The position numbers and the translations under genes are program-made. 64,000 bases of DNA from Anaerolineales bacterium UBA6055 (GTDB lineage Bacteria; Chloroflexota; Anaerolineae; Aggregatilineales; Phototrophicaceae). Shown here piece by piece: positions 55,254 through 64,000 of this stretch. Within the stretch, counting starts at the first letter, position 1. Every line of letters starts with the position of its first letter. The DNA lies in the NCBI GenBank assembly GCA_002428985.1, contig DIYL01000002.1:496001-560000 (forward strand). The letters run 5' to 3'. Below the pieces are notes generated by a model that worked only from the letters and a program-made list of their open reading frames with translations, was not told the DNA's origin and searched no databases.

Positions 55254-55654
55254 AGTTCAGCGCGTTCGTTTAACCACTGGATTGCTTGATCACGTGCATC
55301 AATAGGAAAATGTAAACGCTGTACACGTTTGGATGCAGTGTAATCCATTGTGCTGATAAGTGAATTATCTGTACTGTTACCATCTGTCAGATAAGCAACA
55401 TAAGGTTTAGGGAATGGGGACAGTTCTTTGAATGTCTTTTCCATAATTGCAGTGGCATAGCGTACAGGTAACATCCCCGATTTATGAATATCTAGGATAA
55501 TTTTGATATAGGGTTGCCCTTTGAGTTGTTCTTCATAGATTTCATATAGTATGCCGATGTACTCGTCCATGCCTTTACGTGACGATTCATCAAACTGAAA
55601 TTCATGAATATTATGTTCCTCAATGTATTGGTAAGTGACAACCTCAGTAATCAT
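55250..55654 (-). CDS. STAS/SpoIIAA-like protein
   Basis: The 134-residue product has alternating strands and helices like the SpoIIAA-like (STAS/SEC14) fold: YIKIILDIHKSGMLPVRYAT in the nucleotide-or-phosphosite position and VQRLHFPIDARDQAIQWLNE at the end. Such proteins may sense lipids or act as signalling switches, and could be partners for the convergent kinase, with which it overlaps by 4 bp. Weak family match. Confidence 0.6.
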   Translation of the reverse strand: MITEVVTYQYIEEHNIHEFQFDESSRKGMDEYIGILYEIYEEQLKGQPYIKIILDIHKSGMLPVRYATAIMEKTFKELSPFPKPYVAYLTDGNSTDNSLISTMDYTASKRVQRLHFPIDARDQAIQWLNERAEL

Positions 55655-55836
55655 TATAATTTCCTTGCAGCTTGCATAAATAAAATTAGATTGTGATCAG
55701 ACCTTTATGATATTTTAACACAATATTCGCTCAATTCACATTAAATAGAATCTTCAGTTATGAATGGGATACAGGCTTTTATTTCAGCCTACATTGTTGA
55801 CTACATATATTTGAAGTTATTTTCTAGATAGAGATA

Positions 55837-56589
55837 TTAACTGTATTCTGTGAGGTAAGTTATGAGTTGATCGCGAGTGAATGTATACATCTGTGCTTCA
55901 ACTTGTTTTAAAAATAGCGGATCAATATATTGCCATAACCAATCGTGCATGGTATCAGATTTATCAAGGATTGTCCTCAAAAACATCGGTTCAACAAACA
56001 ATCGTTTACTGAAGATTTCGAGTGTTTTACTCACGCCGTCTGGCATAATTTGATGATAGATGAGATCGCGCCAACTGATGAGAACTTCATCGGACATGAA
56101 GGGTAGCCATTGCTGAGGAGCACACTGTGATAATGACTCGGCTTGCCATGATTCCAGTTTGCCTTCATCACGCTCGTCCATGTGCGTTAGCAATAGATGT
56201 AACGCAATAAACTTATTCATCCGACTCACACCCTTCCATTCGCGCCGAGCAAAATTAGGACGTACCATTTTTAGCGCCCATGCTTCATCTGTTGCGAGAT
56301 GAGCGACATACCCTGCTAGAAATATCAATTGGGTTTCATCATTGGGCTGATTCAAGATCGGGTGATCAGATAGCATGACTCGCCATGGATGATGCGTGAT
56401 TGGATTTTCATAGGAGTAAAAATGCGTGGTTTCCCGACCAACACCGCTTGATACACGTGCATCGGCGACAATACTACCTAATTGGAATGCAGGTAGATTG
56501 TGATTTATAAGATCACGATAGATTTCTGGTAGATCAGAATCAGCGATCAAACGTTGTGTAATTTGGAGATGTGTAAATGGTGTCGGCAT
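55837..56589 (-). CDS. zinc-dependent phospholipase C-like protein
   Basis: The 250-residue product starts MPTPFTHLQITQRLIADSDL and has FQLGSIVADARVS, THFYSYENP and AGYVAHLATDEAW, the His and Asp ligands of the zinc-dependent phospholipase C/S1-P1 nuclease-like fold. In bacteria many such proteins have no measured activity. No signal peptide. Its neighbour upstream on the same strand encodes a 161-residue protein of unknown function. Confidence 0.68.
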   Translation of the reverse strand: MPTPFTHLQITQRLIADSDLPEIYRDLINHNLPAFQLGSIVADARVSSGVGRETTHFYSYENPITHHPWRVMLSDHPILNQPNDETQLIFLAGYVAHLATDEAWALKMVRPNFARREWKGVSRMNKFIALHLLLTHMDERDEGKLESWQAESLSQCAPQQWLPFMSDEVLISWRDLIYHQIMPDGVSKTLEIFSKRLFVEPMFLRTILDKSDTMHDWLWQYIDPLFLKQVEAQMYTFTRDQLITYLTEYS

Positions 56590-56636
56590 GCTGGATATTG
56601 TAGACTGATTCGTCGTGTAAGACGAGAGTCAAGTCA

Positions 56637-57122
56637 TTATCCTTGCAGTTGTTTTGGAATAACTTGTTCCATGAGGATGGCAGTCTCTTCAATTGACTGA
56701 TAATCATCTGCATAAGAAATAACATCTAATTGCGGATCGAAACTCCAAAAACCAGCAACATCGTAAAGATAACGAATATATGTATACAAAATCCCGATAA
56801 CAACACGCGAATAGACACTATACGCCATATACGGGAAGAAAAGAATAATCCCACGATCATGAATATAGAGAACAATGCCCATAGTTGTATTGGGGTAGTG
56901 TAACTCCACATCGCCGCCGGGGCCCTGTACCGGACGCAATTCTGGATCAAGGCGCATCATATAGCGTGCGAGTACCTTGGGTTTGATGCGATAGACAGGC
57001 CAAAATTTCTCGGGTTGATCGGTACTTTGACCGTATTCAAACAGCCATTCCAACATAGAGCGGGATAGTTGTGGACGCTTAGGAATATAGAGGTGGATTT
57101 CGTATATTTGTTGGTTACTCAT
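56637..57122 (-). CDS. hypothetical protein
   Basis: The 161-residue product has no recognised motif. It is rich in Tyr and hydrophobic residues in the middle (IILFFPYMAYSVYSRVVIGI) without being a clean membrane helix. It sits 47 bp upstream of the phospholipase-like gene in the same direction and may be co-transcribed. It could be a small soluble or peripheral protein. Confidence 0.55.
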   Translation of the reverse strand: MSNQQIYEIHLYIPKRPQLSRSMLEWLFEYGQSTDQPEKFWPVYRIKPKVLARYMMRLDPELRPVQGPGGDVELHYPNTTMGIVLYIHDRGIILFFPYMAYSVYSRVVIGILYTYIRYLYDVAGFWSFDPQLDVISYADDYQSIEETAILMEQVIPKQLQG

Positions 57123-57276
57123 GATTCTTACTATACATGGATTTTGTATTTCAGCAAGCGAGAGTTCCTATGATTTCATGGCTATGGGAACTATGCTTAA
57201 ACCCATCCCTATCAATGTCAACGCTAGATTGGTACGATTGTATCCTCGTAGCGATTCATATTAACGAGACTAAGCT

Positions 57277-58467
57277 ATGAAAAAAATTCTACTCATCTCG
57301 CGGTGTCCGCCGTATCCTATCCATTATGGTGATCGTCTGATTATTTGGCATTTAGCCCGTGAACTTTCGGCACGGGGTTATACAGTTGATTTATTGGCGC
57401 TTTACAATCAAGACGATGATCCGGAGTTAATCAGCCACTATCAGCAATACTTCCGACATATTGAACTGTATCGTGAAACAAACCGGAGTCGTTTTGATTA
57501 TCTGCGTCGGTTGCTGATACCGTCCACACGATTTCCAATATCAGCGGGAAATAGCTTTACACCCGTGATGTGGCATACTATCGAGGCATATCTTGATCGT
57601 CATGATTATGATGTTGTGCATTGCTTTGGAGGCATCAGCGTTTATGAATTTCATCAGTTATTTGCTGATAAACCCAACATCATCACCCCATATGAATCGT
57701 ATGCGTTGTACCTAGAACGGTCAATTGAACAAGGTAACCTACCCGCGCATTTGATGTTGCCAATTGCACGCGGTTTTGAGCGTTGGATGTTTACACCATT
57801 TGATCGTACGGTGGTGATTGCCGAGCCCGACAAAAACATGTTATTGTCAATTCAGCCTCACCTGAATATTGAGATTATTCCCAACGGTATTGATCTCGCT
57901 AATTTTCAGTTATTGGATTACGCCCGTCAGCCATCTACATTGGTTTTTGTCGGAAATTATGAATATCCACCAAACCAAGATGCCGTGCGTGCATTAGTAG
58001 ATCATATCTTGCCACGGGTTCGTGAGGTGATTCCGGAGGTGCGGTTACAATTAGTCGGGAATAATCCGCCGGATTGGATGCGTGATCTCACCAATGAGGT
58101 GATTGAGGTCACAGGACGTGTCCCCGATGTTCAACCCTATTTAGCTGAGGGAACAGTGTTTGTATGTCCGTTACGAATCGGAGCTGGTTTGAAAAACAAG
58201 GTGCTCGAAGCATTAGCGATGGGCATTCCGGTAGTGGCAACTCCATTAAGTGTCGACGGAATTGATGTCACCCATCAAGCATCAGCGTGGGTAGCTGATG
58301 TCAATGATATAGCTGAGGGCGTGATTGCTGTCTTACAAGACACAAATTTACAGCAAACATTATCACATAATGGACGTATCTTGATTGAATCCGGTTATAG
58401 TTGGGCAAGTACAGCCGATCAATACGAAGCCTTATATGATGCGATTATCGCAGAACATCACAAGTAA
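57277..58467 (+). CDS. GT4-type glycosyltransferase
   Basis: The 396-residue product has a GT-B fold: SRCPPYPIHYGDRLIIWHLA at the N-terminus, EIIPNGIDLANF, VGNYEYPPNQDAVRAL, VTGRVPDVQPYLAEGTVFVC and PLRIGAGLKNKVLEALAMGI at the donor site, as in group 1 (GT4) transferases, notably the branch associated with exopolysaccharide export. A retaining transferase of nucleotide sugars is expected. No other polysaccharide genes are adjacent; an ABC permease gene follows. Confidence 0.9.
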   Translation: MKKILLISRCPPYPIHYGDRLIIWHLARELSARGYTVDLLALYNQDDDPELISHYQQYFRHIELYRETNRSRFDYLRRLLIPSTRFPISAGNSFTPVMWHTIEAYLDRHDYDVVHCFGGISVYEFHQLFADKPNIITPYESYALYLERSIEQGNLPAHLMLPIARGFERWMFTPFDRTVVIAEPDKNMLLSIQPHLNIEIIPNGIDLANFQLLDYARQPSTLVFVGNYEYPPNQDAVRALVDHILPRVREVIPEVRLQLVGNNPPDWMRDLTNEVIEVTGRVPDVQPYLAEGTVFVCPLRIGAGLKNKVLEALAMGIPVVATPLSVDGIDVTHQASAWVADVNDIAEGVIAVLQDTNLQQTLSHNGRILIESGYSWASTADQYEALYDAIIAEHHK

Positions 58468-58577
58468 GAACAAATTTCAGGTTGTGATTTCCGTCAATTT
58501 TGACAAATTGCTTGCGTAACACCTCTCAATCTTTTAAAGTTAACCTTGCGCTTAACGATAGAAGCAAAAAGGTCACC

Positions 58578-59600
58578 ATGAACGAAGAGCTACTGAATAC
58601 CTTAGGCAGTATTATCGGGACAGCAACGCCACTGGTGATTGCTAGCCTCGGCGAGACAATTACCGAACGTGCTGGTGTTGTAAATCTGTCGTTGGATGGC
58701 AGTCTGGCATTGGCGGCAGTGATGGGGTTTGCAGCGGCATGGACAGCCCAAGAAGCGGGTGTTTTGTCTGTACCGATGCAGTTAGCACTAGGTATTGTCG
58801 TGGCAATGCTAGTTGGTGCATTGATTGCGGTATTGATTGGCTTTTCGAGCATTAAACTACGACGCGATCAAGTCGCTGTTGGTTTTATTTTGACGCTACT
58901 GGCAGCAGATCTTGCGCGTTTTGTAGGTGCAGATTATACGCGCATCCCCGGTCCACAGATTACAAGTTACCCCATTCCGATCTTGTCTGATATTCCAATA
59001 TTAGGTCCTATTTTCTTCCAGCAAAATGTATTGGTTTATTTTAGTTTTATCCTTGTTTTTGTGATTTGGTACTGGATGTTTCGCACCAGTGGTGGGTTGT
59101 CACTCCGTGCGATTGGTGAACGCCCTGAAGCAGCTTATGCACGTGGTGCTAATGTGAACCGTTTGCGGTATTTTTATACATTCGTTGGTGGTGCGCTGGT
59201 TGGTTTAGCAGGTGTTGCATATTCGCTTAACGTAAAACCCGGTTGGTCAAGCCCTCCCGCAATGCAAGGGGATGGCTGGATTGCGTTAGCGATTGTAATT
59301 TTTGGCGGATGGCATCCCTTCCGTGTGGTATTAGGTGCATATTTATTTGCGGCGTTACGGGCTGTATCAGCGAATATCCAGACGAACGGGTTATTCTTAT
59401 TTGGACAAGAAATCGAATTTCCGTTTGTACTCCTCAATACGTTGCCGTGGTTACTGATGATTATCACGTTGTTGGTGGTCAGTGGTGGTTTCACAGAACG
59501 TCTACTGAAATATATGCCGATGGCAGTACAGCGACGATTACGAGCCTTCTTGAGATCCGATCCTCCAAAGGCATTAGGAACACATTTTGAAGCGGATTAA
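58578..59600 (+). CDS. ABC transporter permease, nucleoside/BMP family
   Basis: The product from ATG 58578 (AAAAAGG upstream) has 340 residues and about eight to nine membrane helices. It resembles the BMP-associated permeases (YufQ/NupQ, RbsC-like): ITERAGVVNLSLDGSLALAA and GALVGLAGVAYSL. It would import nucleosides or related compounds. An upstream frame from 58500 adds 26 residues without a ribosome site. The ATPase, partner permease and lipoprotein are not in the window. Confidence 0.85.
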   Translation: MNEELLNTLGSIIGTATPLVIASLGETITERAGVVNLSLDGSLALAAVMGFAAAWTAQEAGVLSVPMQLALGIVVAMLVGALIAVLIGFSSIKLRRDQVAVGFILTLLAADLARFVGADYTRIPGPQITSYPIPILSDIPILGPIFFQQNVLVYFSFILVFVIWYWMFRTSGGLSLRAIGERPEAAYARGANVNRLRYFYTFVGGALVGLAGVAYSLNVKPGWSSPPAMQGDGWIALAIVIFGGWHPFRVVLGAYLFAALRAVSANIQTNGLFLFGQEIEFPFVLLNTLPWLLMIITLLVVSGGFTERLLKYMPMAVQRRLRAFLRSDPPKALGTHFEAD

Positions 59601-59605
59601 ATGGT

Positions 59606-59625
59606 GGGCGAAATATATTTCGCCC
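59606..59625. terminator. 20-bp perfect palindrome GGGCGAAATATATTTCGCCC
   Basis: The palindrome starts 5 bp after the permease stop and is followed by TACGTAGTTTT. It matches the GGGCGAA...TTCGCCC design of other gene-end hairpins in this window. It also lies about 25 bp from the convergent SH3b-gene stop. Confidence 0.6.
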
Positions 59626-59649
59626 TACGTAGTTTTACGAATCGTATAC

Positions 59650-60717
59650 TTAACGTATATCTTCTGGAGCGACAGTTGGTAACAGACGACATAACCCTTG
59701 TGTGACAATATCACCTGCGAATGCCCATCCGAATCCGTCAATTTCATACCAGCCATTCGTGCTGACTTGTGAAGCTTGCATCGCTTTGTTGAGTTTTGCG
59801 ACAACAGCCGCATCAAAGTTAGGTTGTGCAAAGAGATCAACGGCATTCCCTGTAAAACTTTCAACAACACAGGCATCTTCGCTAAATACAAGGTTCGTTG
59901 TTACGGCCGGTTGCGGTGTGGGTTCATTTGCAGAGATGAGCGCGACCGCATTACACGCATCACTTAATGCCACAACATCCCGATAAATCCATCCTAATTC
60001 GCCTGTCATTAAAATTCGATACCATCCATCAGCAGTTTGTCCGTCTGCCATGAGAATATCTTCGGTACTTAGAATACGAATAACTGGTGAATCTGTGCTG
60101 GCTTCGGCACGAATGTTGACGCGATTTCCAGTCGTATTGCGGACATCACAAACAGGTGTTTGGACTTGTGGCAAGCCTTCACAATCACCAATCTCATCAA
60201 CAACACTACCGCCAACCCATCCAATTGTGCCGTCGTTATTCTCGATTTGAAACCAACGATTATCGCTAACTGCAATTGCCGATACTGTCTGGCGTACAGG
60301 TAAGGTACTCAGTAACGAAAATTGTATATCCGGGCCACTGCGAATATTCACATTAATGTCACCCGATGGACGAATTGAACAAGCAGTTACAGTTTCAACA
60401 AGTAGTGCTGATGGTGTATTGGTGTCATTACTGATGGTATGAGCGATGTTGATAATCTCTGGAACTGGTGTCGGCTCAGATGTTGGGACAACAACAGCAA
60501 TAGCAGGTGTTTCTTCCGCAACGATGCGCACAGATACACTTGCTGGATTGACTGTCTGATTATCTAATGATGATGTGATGCTGGATAATAATGAGAAGAT
60601 AGCAAACAGCACGAGTGTGACAAATAAGATGATACACCCAATGACAAGTGGGTGGCGTGATAATTTACGTTTTTGTCGTACAACAAAATTAGGAGAAATG
60701 GTGGGTTCTGAGTACAT
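59650..60717 (-). CDS. membrane-anchored triple SH3b protein
   Basis: The 355-residue product has an N-terminal membrane segment (about 22-42), a Thr/Pro-rich stretch, and three SH3b-type domains: VNIRSGPDIQFSLLSTLP (about 118-185), VNIRAEASTDSPVIRILS (about 190-250) and VDLFAQPNFDAAVVAKLN (about 285-340). SH3b domains bind peptidoglycan or wall-linked peptides. No hydrolase domain is present, so a scaffold or anchor role is probable. Function not established. Confidence 0.82.
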   Translation of the reverse strand: MYSEPTISPNFVVRQKRKLSRHPLVIGCIILFVTLVLFAIFSLLSSITSSLDNQTVNPASVSVRIVAEETPAIAVVVPTSEPTPVPEIINIAHTISNDTNTPSALLVETVTACSIRPSGDINVNIRSGPDIQFSLLSTLPVRQTVSAIAVSDNRWFQIENNDGTIGWVGGSVVDEIGDCEGLPQVQTPVCDVRNTTGNRVNIRAEASTDSPVIRILSTEDILMADGQTADGWYRILMTGELGWIYRDVVALSDACNAVALISANEPTPQPAVTTNLVFSEDACVVESFTGNAVDLFAQPNFDAAVVAKLNKAMQASQVSTNGWYEIDGFGWAFAGDIVTQGLCRLLPTVAPEDIR

Positions 60718-60809
60718 TGGGTTTTATCCGTTTGTTTTGTCTGTCTTTACTCCAGTCTATTTCTTAGAGGCAAACAATACTGAACGGAAACTAAACGCCA
60801 ATCTGACGT

Positions 60810-61454
60810 TTACCCTATCCCTCGTCGTGGATGAGGTACTTCTGTATAGTCATCTGTAAACGGGCGTTTGATCTTCAAGTCGTTATATAGGGTGTGATAT
60901 TGAGTGACAACATCGGTACTAAACATGACGCGCATATCATAGGCATCCTCACGGTCGCTCCGATAGTAATTTTCTTTCACACCGTGGCGGGTGAAGCCAT
61001 ATTTATTGTATAGTCCTTGTGCGACATGGTTACTTACGCGCACTTCCAGCACGATATATTCCGCGCCTAATAAAAGGGCTTTGCCGAACATGCCTGCTAA
61101 TAAGATTTCACCGTACCCATTCCCACGCGATGACGGATGGGTGGCTATGGTGCTGACATGAGCTTCGTCAGCAATTTTCCAGAGCCCGCCATATCCAACT
61201 ATACGATTACTGGGGATAGGTGGTTCTGGATTGAATATGCGATTGATACGATCCCAGAGGCGGATAGGTTCGGGTTTTGATGCACCGTTGGTTTGTGTCT
61301 GACGCTCTTCAAGTACAACCATATGGCTTACGGTAGACTGATTAATCTCGAAATTATAGGAATCAGTGGGCCATGGTGGCTCAAACGAGAGGTGATCAAT
61401 TGCGGACACCTGCTTAATATCGGGTACTTTCATGTAGCGGAGCGTTAAAGTCAT
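60810..61454 (-). CDS. GNAT N-acetyltransferase, RimI-like
   Basis: From ATG 61454 the product has 214 residues. GNAT motifs are present: LTLRYMKVPDIKQVSAIDHL at the start, RIVGYGGLWKIADEAHVSTI, and SSRGNGYGEILLAGMFGKAL (acetyl-CoA loop), ending QGLYNKYGFTRHGVKENYY, as in RimI. An insert of about 25 residues interrupts the domain between about residues 55-80. Upstream TTG 61502 would add 16 residues without GNAT similarity. RimI acetylates a ribosomal-protein N-terminus, but other substrates are possible. Confidence 0.82.
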   Translation of the reverse strand: MTLTLRYMKVPDIKQVSAIDHLSFEPPWPTDSYNFEINQSTVSHMVVLEERQTQTNGASKPEPIRLWDRINRIFNPEPPIPSNRIVGYGGLWKIADEAHVSTIATHPSSRGNGYGEILLAGMFGKALLLGAEYIVLEVRVSNHVAQGLYNKYGFTRHGVKENYYRSDREDAYDMRVMFSTDVVTQYHTLYNDLKIKRPFTDDYTEVPHPRRGIG

Positions 61455-61561
61455 AATTTCAAGCGATATTTGAGAGACAATAGCGAACAGTTTACAGATC
61501 AACCGAAATCAGAACAAGGCACAACTAACCACAAGTTCATGATTTCAGTATTTTCGTCAGA

Positions 61562-62380
61562 TTAGCAACCAAATGGCACGCTGATATTAGGTAACTCCCC
61601 AATATCATGGAGATCGTAGCGTATAATCAAACGTCCAGTGACAGGTAATGCAGTTGTCAGTAAATTGGTAAATACAAGCGCATTTTCCACATCAATCGTC
61701 ATATAATAACGAATAGTCGCATCATGTTCTGGTGCGACCCATAATTCGCCATTAAACGCCAGAATTTGGCTATCTGGATTGAGTGTCAATTGCGGCAGAT
61801 TAAGTTGATCAAAATTTACGGCGTATCGCCAAACATCTTCGTCATTGACGCGTTGCTGAGGTTGTCCACTCGCGGATGCAACATTAACACCACCAACGAG
61901 TGAGCCTGCACCAATTTGCGTCGCAGCCCGTGCAAATTCATCAGCGTTAGATAAACAGGCACCACGCTCTACAAGAAAGTTATCCTGCCCTAATTGAACT
62001 GCCTCATATTGTTCGGGTTCTTGTAAGCCGAGTAAGTCCCCTTCGGTTTTAAAGACAACCCGTCGGGCTGATGCGATCTGATTATATTGCACATCAGCTG
62101 TTGCACGTCCGTACACACGCCGATCAACTTGCGCGAAGACACCATCAAATTCCATATCAACAGTGTAACGCCAGCCACTTAATTCGAGTAGGCGGTCGTC
62201 AATGTTAGGAAAGCTGACTGTACCAAAGTTGGGCGGTGGTGCATTTTCGGTAAGGACAATCTCTGTACCACGAACCGACGGTGTAATCGGTGTTGGTAAA
62301 TCATCTAAGGTCAAACCGCGCTCACGGCAAGCCGTAAACATCAGCAGACAACAGAACATCAATAGCGTTAATCGGGTCAT
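61562..62380 (-). CDS. lipoprotein with LolA/LppX-like beta fold
   Basis: The 272-residue product has a lipoprotein signal (MFTAC, C18 lipidated) followed by a beta-rich domain with long amphipathic strands (SGWRYTVDMEFDGVFAQVDR, and similar), comparable to LolA/LppX-type lipid carriers; family membership is uncertain. It would be anchored on the outer face of the membrane. No operon partner beyond the neighbours on both sides is apparent. Confidence 0.7.
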   Translation of the reverse strand: MTRLTLLMFCCLLMFTACRERGLTLDDLPTPITPSVRGTEIVLTENAPPPNFGTVSFPNIDDRLLELSGWRYTVDMEFDGVFAQVDRRVYGRATADVQYNQIASARRVVFKTEGDLLGLQEPEQYEAVQLGQDNFLVERGACLSNADEFARAATQIGAGSLVGGVNVASASGQPQQRVNDEDVWRYAVNFDQLNLPQLTLNPDSQILAFNGELWVAPEHDATIRYYMTIDVENALVFTNLLTTALPVTGRLIIRYDLHDIGELPNISVPFGC

Positions 62381-62471
62381 AGGGTTTTGAGAGTATGTGA
62401 ATATTGATTTGGTTAATTTATGGAAGGGATAAGGCGAACCTAATCCCTATAATAGTCAGTTTAGACATCAA

Positions 62472-63257
62472 TTAGTATGTGTCTGGGCGACGATCTTCAA
62501 AGATAGGAATTTTACTGCGAACCTCATCAACTTTATCAAGTTCAATATCAACAGTAATCAGTTGTTCATCTTCACCAGCTTCGACCACGATTTTACCCCA
62601 CGGATCAACAATCATGGAGTGTCCTGCAAAGACTGTTCCACCAGTATCACCACAGGCATTGGTTGCGACAATATAACATTGATTTTCAATCGCACGAGCA
62701 ATGAGTAAAGCCCGCCAATGTTCGAGGCGTGCAAGAGGCCATTCGGCGGACACAAAGATAATCTTAGCTTGATCGTCCACAGCATAGGTACGGAATAATT
62801 CTGGGAAACGTAAATCGTAGCAGATGGTCAACCCGGTAGATCCCCACGGCAAATCCATAACGAGTGGTGCATTACCCTCGCTCAGGTATTTATCTTCTTC
62901 AAATAGACGGAAGAGATGGATTTTACGGTAGACACCCATCATGCGTCCTTGTGGCGAAAAGAAAGTCGAACTATTGGTGATGGTGTCACCACGTTTTTCC
63001 AGAAGCGAACCGATAATTGCAATTTTATATTGTGTCGCAACTTTAGAAATATTGTTGAACATCCCCTTGTTGATTTCATCGGCATGTTCTTTTGCATTTT
63101 CAAGATCATAACCCGTCGACCATAATTCGGGCAAGACAATTACATGAGATTTACGACGAGATGCTTCAGCAATCATGCGTCCGGCATTACGAAAATTGTT
63201 TTTGACCTCGCCGAGTTCAATATTCATCTGCCCTAGACTAATAGAAATAACAGCCAT
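62472..63257 (-). CDS. carbon-nitrogen hydrolase (nitrilase superfamily)
   Basis: From ATG 63257 (AAGGA upstream) the product has 261 residues and the nitrilase triad: VIVLPELWSTGYD (Glu), GVYRKIHLF (Lys) and GLTICYDLRFPELFR (Cys). NACGDTGGTVFAGHSMIVDP closes the domain. It resembles omega-amidases and other small-molecule amidohydrolases. An in-frame TTG at 63275 lacks a better ribosome site. Confidence 0.92.
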   Translation of the reverse strand: MAVISISLGQMNIELGEVKNNFRNAGRMIAEASRRKSHVIVLPELWSTGYDLENAKEHADEINKGMFNNISKVATQYKIAIIGSLLEKRGDTITNSSTFFSPQGRMMGVYRKIHLFRLFEEDKYLSEGNAPLVMDLPWGSTGLTICYDLRFPELFRTYAVDDQAKIIFVSAEWPLARLEHWRALLIARAIENQCYIVATNACGDTGGTVFAGHSMIVDPWGKIVVEAGEDEQLITVDIELDKVDEVRSKIPIFEDRRPDTY

Positions 63258-63275
63258 CTGGATATCCTTATTCAA

Positions 63276-63890
63276 ATAATTTAGTGTATCGTCATGACGA
63301 TACCTGACTCTAACATTGAGTATAGTTCAAGGATAGGCGACCTGCAATCTAACGAAAGTATGGGGATAGTGATTTGCTAGATTTGATGGGTAATAGACAC
63401 AAGAAAATTACGTGGACAGTCTTCAAATGGTTTACTCGTTGTTAAGCTTATCCTCCACAGTCGGAATAATAAAAACACACCCCAAAGGTGCAATATTGGC
63501 GACTAATTGTCTCGTTGATAGGACGTCTGGTTGAAATAACGGCTGGGAATTTTTCACCATCATCACAAAATAGCACTGAACATGGCTATGCCCAACACTG
63601 ATGCAACGAAGACTTCAAGTATAATTTAAAAATTAGCTGGCAAATTGGTTTCCTCTATGTTGGAAATATGTAACTTGGAAGAGTGAGTCAAATTTTAATG
63701 ACATGGTAATAAAATTTGTTTATTAATATTTAAAGTTAGTGTCGTATTGCCATCCCATTTTGTCCCTCTTATAACCATCAAATACTGGATAGCACTCATT
63801 TACTAGCCTAAATTTAACGAAATTCGACCGACACTATAACGTGACTTAATTGTGTTAGATGTAAGGGCATGCAATACTTAGGCATATCAA
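63276..63890. other. 615-bp region without convincing gene
   Basis: No reading frame of usable length, tRNA or palindromic repeat is seen. AT-rich stretches occur but I find no strong -10/-35 pair by eye. Promoters for the nitrilase and the edge gene must lie here. A small RNA cannot be excluded. Confidence 0.4.
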
Positions 63891-64000
63891 ATGATTGGTA
63901 GTCTTACTGTAATGAAGCCTTCGGAAATTAAATCGCGTAAGGAGAAACTTCGCCTCATAGAAGATCATCTTCGGCTGTCTCATGATGACCTTGGTGTCGA
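63891..64000 (+). CDS. truncated N-terminus of unidentified protein, possibly HTH
   Basis: The frame opens at ATG 63891 with AGG about 8 nt upstream and runs open to the window end: MIGSLTVMKPSEIKSRKEKL and then RLIEDHLRLSHDDLG. The end resembles the start of a helix-turn-helix (XRE-type) domain, but too little is visible. ATG 63912 is an alternative start. Partial at the 3' end. Confidence 0.4.
   Translation, partial: MIGSLTVMKPSEIKSRKEKLRLIEDHLRLSHDDLGV

Overview
This 64 kb stretch of moderate-to-low GC DNA looks like a chromosomal segment of a Chloroflexota bacterium, probably an Anaerolineae-type lineage. I judge this from gene content only: secreted PD40/TolB-like propellers, SH3b-domain proteins, Thr/Pro-rich TIR-TPR receptors, a DUF3124 lipoprotein, an mqn-type amidohydrolase relative, and many TTG/GTG starts. 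Coding density is high, with short mixed-strand operons. One tRNA (Ser-GGA) is present. I see no rRNA, CRISPR array, insertion sequence or replication origin.

Layout. 1-5.5 kb: an edge-truncated STAS-amidohydrolase fusion, then exported proteins (a GH5-like glycosidase, an SGNH hydrolase and a DUF3124 lipoprotein). 5.6-8.8 kb: a tight four-gene operon (M24 peptidase, SDR, hotdog thioesterase, methyltransferase). 8.9-13.4 kb: an S10 carboxypeptidase, a propeller/SH3 exported protein, and an acyl-CoA dehydrogenase preceded by three copies of an 11-bp operator-like sequence. 13.4-15 kb: a TIR protein with an upstream stand-alone LexA-type winged helix. 15.3-20.5 kb: an esterase-fold protein lacking its nucleophile, RsmI, a CpaF N-domain fragment, an orphan XPB-associated helicase domain and a zinc-ribbon protein. 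20.7-25.7 kb: a Sec-exported RTX protein made of 24-residue super-repeats, and a transmembrane Ser/Thr kinase.

25.8-28.1 kb is a minus-strand operon whose first product carries the LQxTIGNQAVQRM tag that I associate with eCIS (extracellular contractile injection system) proteins. It is interrupted by an in-frame stop, and its last gene by a one-base shift in a G run. 28.2-32.2 kb: an alpha/beta hydrolase, an RfaE2-like nucleotidyltransferase, a pectinacetylesterase, an FmdB-like protein with a degraded zinc site, and tRNA-Ser. 32.3-34.7 kb: a membrane protein followed by a tandem duplication of a BLUF photoreceptor gene, with remnants that show how the duplication arose. 34.9-41.3 kb: an HTH protein, DinB, a membrane-anchored GH5, IlvD and an SDR epimerase.

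41.5-42.8 kb holds the most interesting gene: a protein with the same eCIS-type tag fused to what reads as a RelA/SpoT-like nucleotidyltransferase, a candidate injected toxin. 43-51.8 kb: a TPR-Yip1 membrane protein, a PD40 propeller, a TIR-like membrane protein translationally coupled to a flavin monooxygenase, a sulfatase, and a TIR-TM-TPR receptor. 51.9-64 kb: a large PAS/GAF histidine kinase, a STAS-like protein, a phospholipase C-like protein, a glycosyltransferase, a nucleoside-type ABC permease, an SH3b protein, a RimI-like acetyltransferase, a lipoprotein and a nitrilase. The window ends with about 0.6 kb without a convincing gene and the start of a truncated gene.

Three proteins have TIR or TIR-like domains (13.5, 46.3 and 48.7 kb), and each keeps a glutamate at the expected catalytic position. 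Two separate loci 13 kb apart carry the eCIS-type tag, although no injection-system structural gene is visible here. All family assignments come from motif reading and memory of protein families; no database search was run.
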